Source: an uncultured Geobacter sp.
Lineage (GTDB): Bacteria > Desulfobacterota > Desulfuromonadia > Geobacterales > Geobacteraceae
DNA length: 35,735 nt
NCBI GenBank assembly: GCA_903915655.1
Contig: CAIWTU010000006.1
Location: 1 to 35,735, forward strand
Direction of reading: 5' to 3'
Made by a program: the position numbers and the translations under genes. Below, in pieces: positions 1 through 9,005 of this stretch; position 1 is the stretch's first letter; every line of letters starts with the position of its first letter. Below the pieces are notes generated by a model that made no database searches, was not told the DNA's origin, and was given only the letters and a program-made list of their open reading frames with translations.

Positions 1-103
1 ATTCAGATGATGAAACTTGCCATGGTGACGACAAGCCAAGGGCTAGTTGAAAAAGTTCGGTGTCTCTCATAATGGATCTACAAGTATCATTTTTAACAAC
101 TCA

Positions 104-131
104 TTAACAAGAGACTACCCACTTGTAATAG
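104..131 (+). promoter_or_regulatory. possible sigma70 promoter for the small membrane protease-like gene
   Basis: TTAACA at 104-109 and TAATAG at 126-131 are separated by 16 nt and lie about 30 nt before the ATG at 162. A second candidate, TTGAAA (47-52) with TAATGG (70-75) and a 17-nt spacer, lies upstream. Neither is a strong match, so this is a guess from motif fit. The first 161 bases hold no other gene that I can support. Confidence 0.3.
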
Positions 132-161
132 CGAGCAGCCCAAAAACAGAAGGGGGAAAAG

Positions 162-695
162 ATGGGCGACTCCACTACCTGGCACTTCATCGGCCTGGTT
201 TTGATTATCTTTCTTGCCTCAATTCAGGGGAGGGCAGGGAGAATGGGTACTTTAGGAATGGTTCTTTGCTCTTTTCCTGCCACGCTCCTGCATGAACTTT
301 CACACTGGACCGTATGCCTTGTTTCAGGTGGTGGCCCGACCGGTTTCACTCTCCTACCGGAACTGGTGTCGAGCGATATGGAGGATGGAAGCGAACGGAA
401 AAGGTGGCGGCTCGGTTCTGTCGGGATCTCCAAGCCGGGAATTCTTTCAACGGTCCCTACTGCACTCGCACCTCTCCTCTACATTCCGGCCGCGCTTCTG
501 GTATTCCTCTATTGGGATGACTTCTTCACAAAATCGCTCGTGAGCACGTTGCTGATGTATGTCACAATCTGCTTTCTTGTGACCGCTGCCATACCATCAT
601 CCCAGGATATAAGAACCGCTTTTTCGAACCTTTCAAGTGTGGTCTTGTATATGGGTATAATCGGTCCGTCGATCTTTCTATGGTATGTCTTCTGA
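162..695 (+). CDS. small integral membrane protein with HExxH motif, M50 (site-2 protease)-like
   Basis: A 177-residue, very hydrophobic protein with about four or five membrane segments (roughly residues 9-20, 29-58, 95-115, 125-145, 155-175). HELSH at residues 44-48 lies in a hydrophobic stretch, as in the zinc-binding HExxH helix of M50 intramembrane proteases. PSSQD ends at D149 near the start of the last helix, and could supply the third zinc ligand, where classical S2P enzymes carry an NPxxxxDG-type motif. A charged loop (residues 70-88) follows the first pair of helices. A Shine-Dalgarno (AAGGGGG) lies about 5 nt before the ATG. It stands alone, with no anti-sigma factor or PDZ domain beside it. 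The zinc motif is visible; protease activity and substrate are inference. It could be a non-catalytic relative. Confidence 0.72.
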   Translation: MGDSTTWHFIGLVLIIFLASIQGRAGRMGTLGMVLCSFPATLLHELSHWTVCLVSGGGPTGFTLLPELVSSDMEDGSERKRWRLGSVGISKPGILSTVPTALAPLLYIPAALLVFLYWDDFFTKSLVSTLLMYVTICFLVTAAIPSSQDIRTAFSNLSSVVLYMGIIGPSIFLWYVF

Positions 696-712
696 TAAAA
701 CGGAGACCGGCA

Positions 713-928
713 TCAGAAGAAATAGTCGGGGGGGAGTTGTCGTCGTCTTCTGTCATTGCTTCCGGATATTGATTTCAGCCACATCTGCCGAATGGGGTCC
801 TGTCCAATGACGACCCATCCCGTAGAACGGTAGAAAGCCTTGATTTTTTCGTTTCTAATCAAGTCATCAAGAATATAATTTTCAATCTCCCCCCTTTTAT
901 TGTTTTTGTAGATAACCTTTATACCCAT
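713..928 (-). CDS. GSU3473-family small protein
   Basis: A 71-residue soluble protein with the pattern I associate with the GSU3473 family of Geobacter-type bacteria: an N-terminal IKVIYKNNK strand, a hydrophobic LDDLI helix, FYRSTGWVVIGQDPIR in the middle, and a basic tail with four consecutive Arg (residues 60-63). No catalytic motif is evident and the family's function is, to my knowledge, unknown. GGAGG (minus strand, opposite 937-941) lies 8 nt before the ATG. The gene is transcribed divergently from mutS, from a strong-looking promoter at 1124-1152 with a ~190-nt structured leader, so its expression is probably controlled through the RNA. Family assignment is from recalled sequence pattern, not a search. 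Confidence 0.72.
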   Translation of the reverse strand: MGIKVIYKNNKRGEIENYILDDLIRNEKIKAFYRSTGWVVIGQDPIRQMWLKSISGSNDRRRRQLPPDYFF

Positions 929-1116
929 CTCAATATCCTCCTTTCGATCTAGCGGCAGATAGATAACCCGGCGCCACTACTTTGCGGTCCGAGGCCGCAA
1001 TATCAACAGATTTGAGAGGTTGGATCAGGTAATTTCCAACCTCACGCCAACCCTTACCTGTCAGAGGGAGGAGCAGTATGGAACTGCCTGTTAATACCTG
1101 AAGGAGATAGACTACT
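929..1116 (-). promoter_or_regulatory. long structured 5' leader with potential H-type pseudoknot, candidate cis-regulatory RNA
   Basis: In the minus-strand transcript of the GSU3473-family gene, GAGGTTGGA (1043-1035) and TCCAACCTC (1024-1016) form a perfect 9-bp stem with a 10-nt loop. The loop contains TTACCTG (1032-1026), which is exactly complementary to CAGGTAA just upstream (1060-1054). This is the order of strands of an H-type pseudoknot. A further hairpin follows (TTGCGG/CCGCAA, 1000-995 with 987-982). Near the 5' end CTATCTCCTT (1110-1101) can pair with the ribosome binding site AAAGGAGGATA (944-934), and CTCCTCC (1072-1066) is a second possible partner. The layout suits translational control. 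Class and ligand are unknown. Confidence 0.45.
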
Positions 1117-1123
1117 TGCCATT

Positions 1124-1152
1124 ATTATATATAAAATATGGAAAAATGTCAC
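1124..1152 (-). promoter_or_regulatory. sigma70-type promoter of the GSU3473-family gene
   Basis: On the minus strand GTGACA (1152-1147) and a perfect TATAAT (1129-1124) are separated by exactly 17 nt. Predicted transcription start is near 1117, which leaves a leader of about 190 nt before the ATG at 928. Confidence 0.6.
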
Positions 1153-1203
1153 TAGATAAGGAGAAATAAAAGCGTCTCAAGATAGAGTTTCTGCCGGTTT
1201 TAA

Positions 1204-1232
1204 TTTACAACAAGAGACGATTTTGTTAGGAT
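1204..1232 (+). promoter_or_regulatory. possible mutS promoter
   Basis: TTTACA (1204-1209) and TAGGAT (1227-1232) are spaced by 17 nt, ending 34 nt before the mutS ATG. The -10 match is weak. The rest of the 929-1266 gap is the divergent leader and promoter on the other strand. Confidence 0.35.
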
Positions 1233-1266
1233 TAAAAGCCGTAAAATCGTGCAGTAAAGGTTTCTT

Positions 1267-3882
1267 ATGACCGCAACTACCCCCATGATTCGACAATATC
1301 TGGAAATCAAGGCAGAGCATCCCGACTGCATTCTTTTTTTCCGTTTGGGCGACTTCTACGAAATGTTCTTTGACGATGCAGTGAAAGCCTCCCGGATACT
1401 CGACATCACCCTGACCTCACGCAACAAAAATTCGACAGGCGGAGATGTTCCCTTATGTGGGATTCCTTACCACTCCGCTACTCCCTATATAGCAAAACTG
1501 ATATCTGCCGGTGAAAAGGTTGCTGTCTGCGAGCAGGTTGAAGATCCGAAGTCTGCCAAAGGGATTGTAAAGCGAGAGGTTGTAAAGATTATAACTCCGG
1601 GGCTTGTTGTCGATACCGAAAGCCTTGCAGCGAAAGAGAATAACTACCTCTTTTCTCTCTGTTCCGGGAAGAAGGGCCTTTGGGGGCTGGCTTACCTCGA
1701 TATTTCCACCGGAGAATTCAGGGTTACCGAACTGGAAGGGGTTGATGCCCTGTCAGGAGAAATGCTATGTGTAAATCCGCGGGAAATTCTTGCCCCTGTT
1801 TCCTACCGTGATAATGGAACCATGAAGGAAATAGCCGCTGTTATCGGCGAGCGGGTAATCACCCATATCGATGACTGGGTATATGACCGTGACTATGTTG
1901 AGAGGTTACTCCAGGCGCAATTCGCCGGCGCCACGCCCGAGGGACTTGGGTGTGGCGACCTATCCGTCGGTTTACTGGCAGCGGGTGCAGTCTTGCACTA
2001 CCTACAGGAAACCCAGAAGGGTAAGGTAAGTCATATACAGGGGATTTTTCCCTACCGGATAAGGGAATATCTCGTCCTTGATGAGTCGTCCAGGAGAAAC
2101 CTCGAGTTGACTGCTACTCTGGCCGAAGGTAAGCGGAAAGGGTCATTGCTGGGACTTATGGATCGTACGGTCACGGCCATGGGGGGAAGAAAGCTTAAAC
2201 AATGGATTAATTATCCCTTGGTAAATGTTGCAAGAATAATCGAACGTCAGGATGTTGTGGAAGAGTTTGTCCAGAATTCAGGTTGGCGTTCCGGAATTAT
2301 TTCATTGCTGGACGGGATTTACGATCTGGAACGGTTGAATGGTCGTATCAGTCTTGCGAGCGCCAACGCCAGGGATCTGGTGGCGTTGAAGAATTCCCTG
2401 CAGGGGATACCGCAAATTCGGGAAATGCTCTCGCGCACCGCAACAGAACTGTTACGGATTCTCCATGACGGAATGGATCCTATGGAGGACCTGGTTGAAC
2501 TCATTACCCGTGGGATTCTGGACGACCCTCCTTTTCTTCTTCGTGAAGGGGGTATCATAGCAGATGGTTACCATGCGGAACTGGATGAGCTACGGACTTT
2601 GAGTCGGGAAGGGAAGGGGTATATAGCTCGTCTCGAAGCGAGGGAAAAGGATCGCACCGGGATCAGTTCACTTAAAATCCGTTACAACAAGGTATTCGGT
2701 TACTATATCGAGGTTACCAGGGCAAACCTCGCCGCTATACCTGACGATTATATCCGCAAACAGACGCTTGCCAACGCCGAGCGCTTTATTACTCAGGAGC
2801 TGAAGGAATATGAGGAAAAAGTGCTGAGTGCCGAGGAACGGATTACCGTAATTGAATACGAGTTGTTCCAGGAAATCCGTGAGAAAATTGCAGCGGAGGG
2901 GGGCCGGATTGCCAAAACCGCTGATCAGCTGGCAACCCTCGATGCCCTCGTATCTCTGGCGGACCTTGCCCATGAGCGTGGTTACAGCCGACCACTGGTA
3001 GATGAAAGCGATCTGATTTCTATCAGTGAGAGCCGACATCCAGTGATCGAGGATTTAAACCTTTCCGAACGTTTTGTCCCCAATGACGTCTTGCTGGATA
3101 ATTCCGAAAACCAGCTGGTTATAATTACCGGACCGAATATGGCAGGAAAGTCCACCTTTATGCGTCAGGTCGCGTTGATTACTCTTATGGCGCACATGGG
3201 GAGCTTTGTCCCTGCGAAGGAGGCCCGCATCGGGCTGGTCGACCGGATCTTCACAAGGGTCGGTGCGTCGGATAACCTGGTAAAGGGGCAATCGACCTTC
3301 ATGGTGGAGATGATGGAGACGGCAAACATTTTGCGCAATGCCACACCGAAAAGCCTCCTTATCCTCGATGAAATCGGCAGGGGAACCTCTACCTTTGATG
3401 GTGTCTCCATTGCCTGGGCTGTGGCCGAGTACATTCATGATGTCGAATCGTGCGCTGCCAAGACCCTTTTTGCAACCCATTACCATGAACTTATCGAGCT
3501 TGCAGTTACCAGAAACAAGATAAAAAATTGCAACATTGCAGTGAAAGAATGGAACGAGCAGATAATATTTCTCCGTAAGATCGTTCCTGGCGGGTCGTCT
3601 CACTCCTACGGAATCCAGGTCGCCAGGCTGGCTGGCCTGCCGCTCGCAATAATAAAGCGCGCAAGGGAGATCTTGGGCAACCTGGAAAAGGGTGAATATA
3701 CCGAGGGCGGCGTACCGAGGATTGCGAGGGGTAAAAAGAATAGCCCCTTGCCGGCTTCACAGCTCTCCCTTTTTGCAGATACCGAAGATCTACTCCGCAG
3801 GAAACTCAGTAATATTGAAGTTTCGACCATGACCCCCCTTGCTGCGTTGACTCTGCTGGATGAACTGAAAAGGATGGTCTAA
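1267..3882 (+). CDS. mutS: DNA mismatch repair protein MutS
   Basis: 871 residues, the usual MutS length. The mismatch-reading Phe-x-Glu motif is F30-Y31-E32 in [10 protein letters not shown]. The ATPase domain has a Walker A loop GPNMAGKST at 622-630, Walker B ILDE with D701-E702, and the following [14 protein letters not shown] at 832-836 near the C-terminus fits the beta-clamp binding consensus. The protein binds base mismatches and small loops and passes the signal to MutL in an ATP-dependent manner. The start is set by AAAGG 6 nt before the ATG and the typical N-terminus ([16 protein letters not shown]). The amidase gene follows after 1 nt, so the two are co-transcribed. No mutL is in this window. 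Confidence 0.97.
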   Translation: MTATTPMIRQYLEIKAEHPDCILFFRLGDFYEMFFDDAVKASRILDITLTSRNKNSTGGDVPLCGIPYHSATPYIAKLISAGEKVAVCEQVEDPKSAKGIVKREVVKIITPGLVVDTESLAAKENNYLFSLCSGKKGLWGLAYLDISTGEFRVTELEGVDALSGEMLCVNPREILAPVSYRDNGTMKEIAAVIGERVITHIDDWVYDRDYVERLLQAQFAGATPEGLGCGDLSVGLLAAGAVLHYLQETQKGKVSHIQGIFPYRIREYLVLDESSRRNLELTATLAEGKRKGSLLGLMDRTVTAMGGRKLKQWINYPLVNVARIIERQDVVEEFVQNSGWRSGIISLLDGIYDLERLNGRISLASANARDLVALKNSLQGIPQIREMLSRTATELLRILHDGMDPMEDLVELITRGILDDPPFLLREGGIIADGYHAELDELRTLSREGKGYIARLEAREKDRTGISSLKIRYNKVFGYYIEVTRANLAAIPDDYIRKQTLANAERFITQELKEYEEKVLSAEERITVIEYELFQEIREKIAAEGGRIAKTADQLATLDALVSLADLAHERGYSRPLVDESDLISISESRHPVIEDLNLSERFVPNDVLLDNSENQLVIITGPNMAGKSTFMRQVALITLMAHMGSFVPAKEARIGLVDRIFTRVGASDNLVKGQSTFMVEMMETANILRNATPKSLLILDEIGRGTSTFDGVSIAWAVAEYIHDVESCAAKTLFATHYHELIELAVTRNKIKNCNIAVKEWNEQIIFLRKIVPGGSSHSYGIQVARLAGLPLAIIKRAREILGNLEKGEYTEGGVPRIARGKKNSPLPASQLSLFADTEDLLRRKLSNIEVSTMTPLAALTLLDELKRMV

Positions 3883-3883
3883 G

Positions 3884-5182
3884 GTGAGATTAAGAAATAA
3901 ATTATTGGTATGTATCGTATCCGCTTTTATTGCACTATTCGTGGCGGCTTCCCTGCCGTTATCCGCAGATGCCGGAGGCCACCATAAAAAAAACCGCAAA
4001 AAGGTGGCCGATGCTGCTGAAAGTGAGATGGTTGCAAGCGGCGCCTCTCTTGTCACTGAATTGCGATACTGGTCAAACCCCGACTACACGCGCATTGCAG
4101 TTACCACAGACAGGGATGTCACCTATGAATACCATCAGCTGAAGAAGGATCCATCCGGAAAACTCCCACCACGTCTCTACCTTGACCTCAAGGGGGCGCG
4201 TGTAGGGAAGGGGGTCAGGGACGTACCGATCGGTGACGGCCTGCTGCGGATGGCAAGAATAGGGCAGTACCGGCCAGATACCGTTCGCATTGTGCTTGAT
4301 ATCGATACGATAAAGGATTTTAAAATTTTTCCTCTTTCCGATCCTGCCAGGATAATAATCGACGTAAAGGGAGAAAGAAGAACGGAAATTTCCAGATCGG
4401 TAGAGACCATTCAGGAGTCCCTTCACCTGACGGAAGGGGTGAAAGAACCGGAATCCGAAGTGAAAAAAAATGTGCTAGCCAAGTTCAAGCCTGGAAAGAT
4501 TCGTAGAATAGTGGTCGATCCAGGGCATGGAGGGCATGATCCGGGGGCTGTTGGGGCCAATGGAATGAAGGAAAAGGACATAGTTCTCGAAATTGGCCTG
4601 AAAGTAGCGGGCAAACTCAAGGATGAATTGGGTATTGATGTTGTAATGACCCGTTCTAAAGATGTATTCATTCCGCTGGAGGAGCGGACGGCGATAGCCA
4701 ACAAGGTTAATGCGGACCTGTTTATCTCCGTTCACGCAAATGCCTCTTTGAACAGGTCTGCGGCGGGTATCGAGACCTACTATCTCAACCTGGCCAAGAC
4801 CGAGAAGGCTGCAAGGGTTGCTGCCAGGGAGAACAATACCTCCATGGAAAAAGTAAGCCTTTTGCAGGCAATCCTTTTCGATTTGATGGCCAACTACAAG
4901 CTTAACGATTCGGCACGGTTGGCGGATGAAATACAAAGGGCACTTTTTAAAAAAGTGTCGAAGCAGTATGATGGGACGAAGAATCTCGGGGTGAAGCAGG
5001 GGCCTTTTTATGTGCTTGTTGGCGCGACGATGCCGAGTGTTCTTGTTGAAACTGCCTTTGTCAGTAACGAGAACGAGGAGAAGCGGCTCAAAGATCCTCT
5101 CTTTCAGGAGACTGCCGCAGCCGGCATTATCGACGGAATAAAAGGCTACATCGCCAATCAGAAGCAAACCGGTGAACAGTGA
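3884..5182 (+). CDS. amiC: N-acetylmuramoyl-L-alanine amidase, AMIN plus Amidase_3 domains
   Basis: 432 residues with a GTG start just after the mutS stop. It has an N-terminal signal sequence (basic start, hydrophobic 7-27, likely cut near 28-30), an AMIN domain (about 55-165) that in this family targets the protein to the septum or peptidoglycan, and a C-terminal zinc amidase (about 205-425). Zinc ligands are visible as H215 (DPGHGG), E230 (MKEKDI) and H284 (SVHAN); the catalytic Glu is E389 (VETAFVSN). It is predicted to cut the bond between MurNAc and the stem peptide in the periplasm for daughter-cell separation. AmiA/B/C-like; the exact letter is uncertain. No LysM or SPOR domain is present. 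Confidence 0.9.
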   Translation: MRLRNKLLVCIVSAFIALFVAASLPLSADAGGHHKKNRKKVADAAESEMVASGASLVTELRYWSNPDYTRIAVTTDRDVTYEYHQLKKDPSGKLPPRLYLDLKGARVGKGVRDVPIGDGLLRMARIGQYRPDTVRIVLDIDTIKDFKIFPLSDPARIIIDVKGERRTEISRSVETIQESLHLTEGVKEPESEVKKNVLAKFKPGKIRRIVVDPGHGGHDPGAVGANGMKEKDIVLEIGLKVAGKLKDELGIDVVMTRSKDVFIPLEERTAIANKVNADLFISVHANASLNRSAAGIETYYLNLAKTEKAARVAARENNTSMEKVSLLQAILFDLMANYKLNDSARLADEIQRALFKKVSKQYDGTKNLGVKQGPFYVLVGATMPSVLVETAFVSNENEEKRLKDPLFQETAAAGIIDGIKGYIANQKQTGEQ

Positions 5183-5213
5183 GCAGTATACGCCATATAT
5201 TTGAAGGGTTTTA

Positions 5214-7928
5214 ATGAAAAACATTATTTTTGATATAGACCGCTATTTCCCCGATGATAACCAGGAATTTGGCGATGCCGGCAGGGCGTCTTTTGAAGAA
5301 AAGAGACCACTCTACCTTGCAGCCGGGAAACACTTTTTCAAATATTACGGCGAACAGATCAAGAGAGCCCATCGCTCGGGTTCATCTGGAGCATCGGTTG
5401 TCAAGGCTATCTCGGAGATGGTTGACACACTGATTAAAAAACTTTTCAGCAGTATCAACTCAGATCTCGGAAGGGTTAGTCGGGGGAAGGATCTGATAAC
5501 AGTGGTGGCAACCGGCGGGTACGGACGGGGTGAGCTTAACCCTTATTCCGATATCGACCTGATGTTTCTCCACAGTGGCCGGGACAACAGACATGTTGAG
5601 AGTGTTGCCCAGAAAATTCTATATTTTCTCTGGGACTTGCGACTTGATGTGGGCTATTCCATAAGAACTGTTGATGACTGTCTGGAGATGGCCAACTCCG
5701 ATACGACTGTCAAGACAGCCCTGCTGGATACCAGATTTCTCTCTGGCAGCCGTAATCTCTTTAAAGAACTGAGAAAGACCACCCTTACCCAGATTATGAC
5801 GAAGGGGAGTGATGCATTCATCCGAAAAAAGATGGTGGAACTCGACCAACGTCGGGAAAAATATGGTTCAACGGTATATCTGCTGGAGCCGAATATCAAG
5901 GAGGGGGAGGGGGGGTTGCGAGACCTGCAGACAGCCATCTGGGTTGCAAAGGTAAAATACAAGGTTTTTGATCCCGCTGAATTGATCATAAAAGGGGTCC
6001 TTCTTGAAGGGGAGTTGGAAAACTATAACAATCAACTCTCCACCCTCTGGCGGATACGTAATGAGTTGCACTACCTCTCTAACCGCCGTAACGACCAGTT
6101 GACTTTTGACGCACAGAGTAACGTAGCGGCCTTTCTAGGTTATGTCGACGGAGGCAAGGTCCTTGCCGTAGAGGAATTCATGCGTGATTACTACCTGCAC
6201 GCTACCAAGGTTGAGCAGTTCTGGTCTCAGATTTTATCCAAATGCCTGGTGCGAAAGGATACCTCTATCAGACTTTACGGCTATTTAACCAGGCGGCACA
6301 TTGGTGACGGCTTCTATGTCATGCGTGGTGAACTTTTTCTGCCGAACGATGAGGTGATTGTAAAAAACCCGAACACCCTTATGAAGGTCTTTGAATATGC
6401 ACAGAAGCATGGTGTTTCCCTCAGTATGCAGTTGAAGGAGTTGGTGAGGAGAAGTCTTCATCTTGTGAACGATAAATTCCGTCGTAGCAAGGAGGTTAAC
6501 CAATCCTTTTTCAATATCCTTCGGAAAAGAAAGGGGGTCGCCGAGACCCTGAAAATGATGCACTATTTGCAATTCCTGGTCCGCTTCATTCCCGAATTTG
6601 AGCGAATTTACTGTAAAGTGCAGCACGATCTCTACCACATATACACGGTGGATACACACTCACTTTTTGCCGTGGAAGAAATAGAAATGCTCTGGAACGG
6701 CAGATACAGTGAGCAGTTGCCGTTGCTTACGCAGATTGCCGGAGAGGTTGACAAGCACGAACTACTGCTCCTGGCGGTGTTGTTGCATGACATAGGCAAG
6801 GGAGAAGGGGGGGGGCATGCCGAAAAAGGGGCGTCCATGATTCCGACCATTGCCAGGCGGATGGGGTTGTCGAGGGAGGATAGCGACAGGCTCGAATTCC
6901 TGGTCCGGAATCATCTCCTGTTTGCTCATATCTCGCAGCGTCGCGATCTGCACGATGAAAAAATGATTGTGCAGATAGCCAGGCAAATGCCGAAAAGTGA
7001 GCATGTGAAGATGCTCTACCTGCTGACATTTGCCGATATAAAGGCTGTTGGGCCCGATGTCTGGACTGAATGGAAAGCCCTTTTGCTCGAAGAGTTGTAT
7101 GAAAAAGTCTTCACTGTCCTTGAACGTGGTGATTTCAAATACGAGACACGCAGCGAGAAGGTAAAAAAAGTTAAAAAGAGGGTTCTGGAAATTATAGATG
7201 GCGACTACTCTCCAGGAGTGGTAAAAGATGAACTGAAAGCTCTGAGTAATCGCCACATCCTGGCCAACTCACCGGAAATACTTGCCGGTCATGTGAGGAT
7301 ACTTTTGCATCTGGGGAAGTCGACTTTTGTTTCGCAAGTCACCCATGAACTTGAAAGAGGATATTCTGTCTACACTATCTATACCTTCGATGTCCCCGGG
7401 CTTTTTTCTATGATAACCGGAGTCATGGCCGCAAATGGCATGAATATCCTTGGAGCGCAAATAAATACCAGTAGCAATGGTAAGGCGCTTGATGTCCTGC
7501 AGATAAACTCGCCGCAGGGTTTTGTTATTACGGATCCGGGTCGTTGGGAAAAGGTGGACGAGGATATGCGAGGGGTGTTGCAGGGGAAGGTACCTGTCAG
7601 GTCATTGGTAGAAAAACGTCGCTCTCCTCCCATGTTCGGTGAAAAGATAAAGCCACGGTTCCCTACGAAAGTGGAAATTGACAACGATGTTTCAGATGAT
7701 TACACGGTAATCGACATCTTTACGCACGACAAGGTCGGCCTCTTGTATACGATAACAAGCACCCTGACCGGTATGGGCTTATATATCGGTGTCTCCAAGA
7801 TTTCAACAAAAGTCGACCAGGTTGCCGACGTGTTCTATATCAGGGATATTTTCGGTCAAAAAATATTGAATGAAGATAAACTCGAAGAGATAAAGAGCCG
7901 GTTACTGAAGGTGATTGATGAAGAGTAA
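5214..7928 (+). CDS. glnD: bifunctional PII uridylyltransferase / uridylyl-removing enzyme
   Basis: 904 residues with the full GlnD order. The nucleotidyltransferase domain has GGYGRGELNPYSD from G101 with metal ligands D113 and D115. A GlnD-type middle region is followed by an HD domain (H525-D526 in LLHDIGKGEGGGH) that removes UMP. Two C-terminal ACT domains (about 720-790 and 832-900) sense glutamine. It modifies the PII protein according to nitrogen status and so controls glutamine synthetase and Ntr signalling. The N-terminal ~90 residues are more variable. GAAGGG lies 6 nt before the ATG. It follows the amidase gene by 31 nt. No glnB or glnK is in the window. Confidence 0.95.
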   Translation: MKNIIFDIDRYFPDDNQEFGDAGRASFEEKRPLYLAAGKHFFKYYGEQIKRAHRSGSSGASVVKAISEMVDTLIKKLFSSINSDLGRVSRGKDLITVVATGGYGRGELNPYSDIDLMFLHSGRDNRHVESVAQKILYFLWDLRLDVGYSIRTVDDCLEMANSDTTVKTALLDTRFLSGSRNLFKELRKTTLTQIMTKGSDAFIRKKMVELDQRREKYGSTVYLLEPNIKEGEGGLRDLQTAIWVAKVKYKVFDPAELIIKGVLLEGELENYNNQLSTLWRIRNELHYLSNRRNDQLTFDAQSNVAAFLGYVDGGKVLAVEEFMRDYYLHATKVEQFWSQILSKCLVRKDTSIRLYGYLTRRHIGDGFYVMRGELFLPNDEVIVKNPNTLMKVFEYAQKHGVSLSMQLKELVRRSLHLVNDKFRRSKEVNQSFFNILRKRKGVAETLKMMHYLQFLVRFIPEFERIYCKVQHDLYHIYTVDTHSLFAVEEIEMLWNGRYSEQLPLLTQIAGEVDKHELLLLAVLLHDIGKGEGGGHAEKGASMIPTIARRMGLSREDSDRLEFLVRNHLLFAHISQRRDLHDEKMIVQIARQMPKSEHVKMLYLLTFADIKAVGPDVWTEWKALLLEELYEKVFTVLERGDFKYETRSEKVKKVKKRVLEIIDGDYSPGVVKDELKALSNRHILANSPEILAGHVRILLHLGKSTFVSQVTHELERGYSVYTIYTFDVPGLFSMITGVMAANGMNILGAQINTSSNGKALDVLQINSPQGFVITDPGRWEKVDEDMRGVLQGKVPVRSLVEKRRSPPMFGEKIKPRFPTKVEIDNDVSDDYTVIDIFTHDKVGLLYTITSTLTGMGLYIGVSKISTKVDQVADVFYIRDIFGQKILNEDKLEEIKSRLLKVIDEE

Positions 7929-8003
7929 GGCAGGGGTGGCGGTTAGAAGTCAGAAGTTACCGTACGCTAGACGCTGCTCTCTATTCAGCAGAATTGAGTG
8001 TTT

Positions 8004-8891
8004 ATGAATAGATACCTCGACCTTTTCCTCAATTATCTCATTGTTGAAAAAGGTCTGGCAAAAAATACCCTTGAATCGTATAACCGTGATATTATTAAAT
8101 ATCTCGATCATCTTGATTTGCGAGGAAGTGACGAACCTCAGGAAGTAAGACCACTGGATGTCGCGTCTTTTCTGGTGGTTCTGAAGGAAGGGGGGCTCTG
8201 CTCCCGGAGCAGAGCCCGGGCTTTGTCGGCAGTGCGCATGTTTCACAGATTCCTGTTGATTGAGAATCATTGCGATACGAATCCGACTTCGATTATCGAG
8301 GCGCCGAGAACCCTTAACAGGCTCCCCGAAGTGCTGAATTACCGGGAAATTGAAGCATTGCTGGCAGCCCCTGCCGGCCACGATGCGACTGACCTCCGTG
8401 ACAAAGCGATGCTGGAACTCCTGTATGCAACCGGGTTACGGGTATCCGAGCTTGTAGCGCTTAAGCTGGGCGAGGTGAATACTGTCGCAGGCTATCTTCT
8501 TGCTTTCGGTAAGGGAGAGAAGGAGCGGCTCGTGCCGATGGGGGAATCGGCATCTCTTTCCGTGGAGGTATATGTTCGTACCGCCAGAGCCGAACAGGAC
8601 CCGAACGGATTGAATCTCTTCCTTTTTCTGACCAGGCTTGGAAGCAAGATGACTCGCCAGTCCTTCTGGAATATTATCAGGAAAAGGTCCCTGCAGGCGG
8701 GAATATGCAAGAAAATTTCTCCCCATACGCTTCGCCACTCATTTGCCACGCACCTCCTCGAGAATGGCGCGGATCTGCGCAGCGTACAGATCATGCTTGG
8801 GCATGCAGACCTGTCAACGACCCAGATTTATACACATGTTACTATGGAACGGCTGAAAAAAATTCATAAAGAGATACATCCAAGGGGATGA
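8004..8891 (+). CDS. xerD: site-specific tyrosine recombinase XerD-like
   Basis: 295 residues counted from the ATG at 8004. An in-frame GTG at 7998 would add two residues, but GAG at 7995-7997 is better spaced for the ATG. It has an N-terminal SAM-like core-binding domain and a C-terminal catalytic domain: R146 (ATGLRVSE), the Lys of GKGEKER (about 170-173), H241 and R244 (SPHTLRHSF), then GHADLSTTQIYTH with the His and the nucleophilic Tyr (about Y276). Such recombinases resolve chromosome dimers at dif together with a partner and FtsK. Its place among stable housekeeping genes, and the absence of att sites or phage genes, argue against a phage integrase. XerD versus XerC cannot be fixed from this copy alone, although the C-terminal motif resembles XerD. 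Confidence 0.88.
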   Translation: MNRYLDLFLNYLIVEKGLAKNTLESYNRDIIKYLDHLDLRGSDEPQEVRPLDVASFLVVLKEGGLCSRSRARALSAVRMFHRFLLIENHCDTNPTSIIEAPRTLNRLPEVLNYREIEALLAAPAGHDATDLRDKAMLELLYATGLRVSELVALKLGEVNTVAGYLLAFGKGEKERLVPMGESASLSVEVYVRTARAEQDPNGLNLFLFLTRLGSKMTRQSFWNIIRKRSLQAGICKKISPHTLRHSFATHLLENGADLRSVQIMLGHADLSTTQIYTHVTMERLKKIHKEIHPRG

Positions 8892-9005
8892 GAATCGTAG
8901 TTTTACTTCTATATGATTTAATTCTGTGATGTTAACGTTTATTTTGATATGTTACAGCATATATCCGTATTTTGAGTCATTTGATGACAGGGAAAGGACT
9001 AACGC

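Noticed and set aside
950-1005. GEMM-type (cyclic dinucleotide) riboswitch on the minus strand
   Set aside because: CCGCAAAG and CGCCGGGTTATC resemble parts of the GEMM consensus, but the AAACC segment, the GNRA hairpin and the correct spacing are missing.
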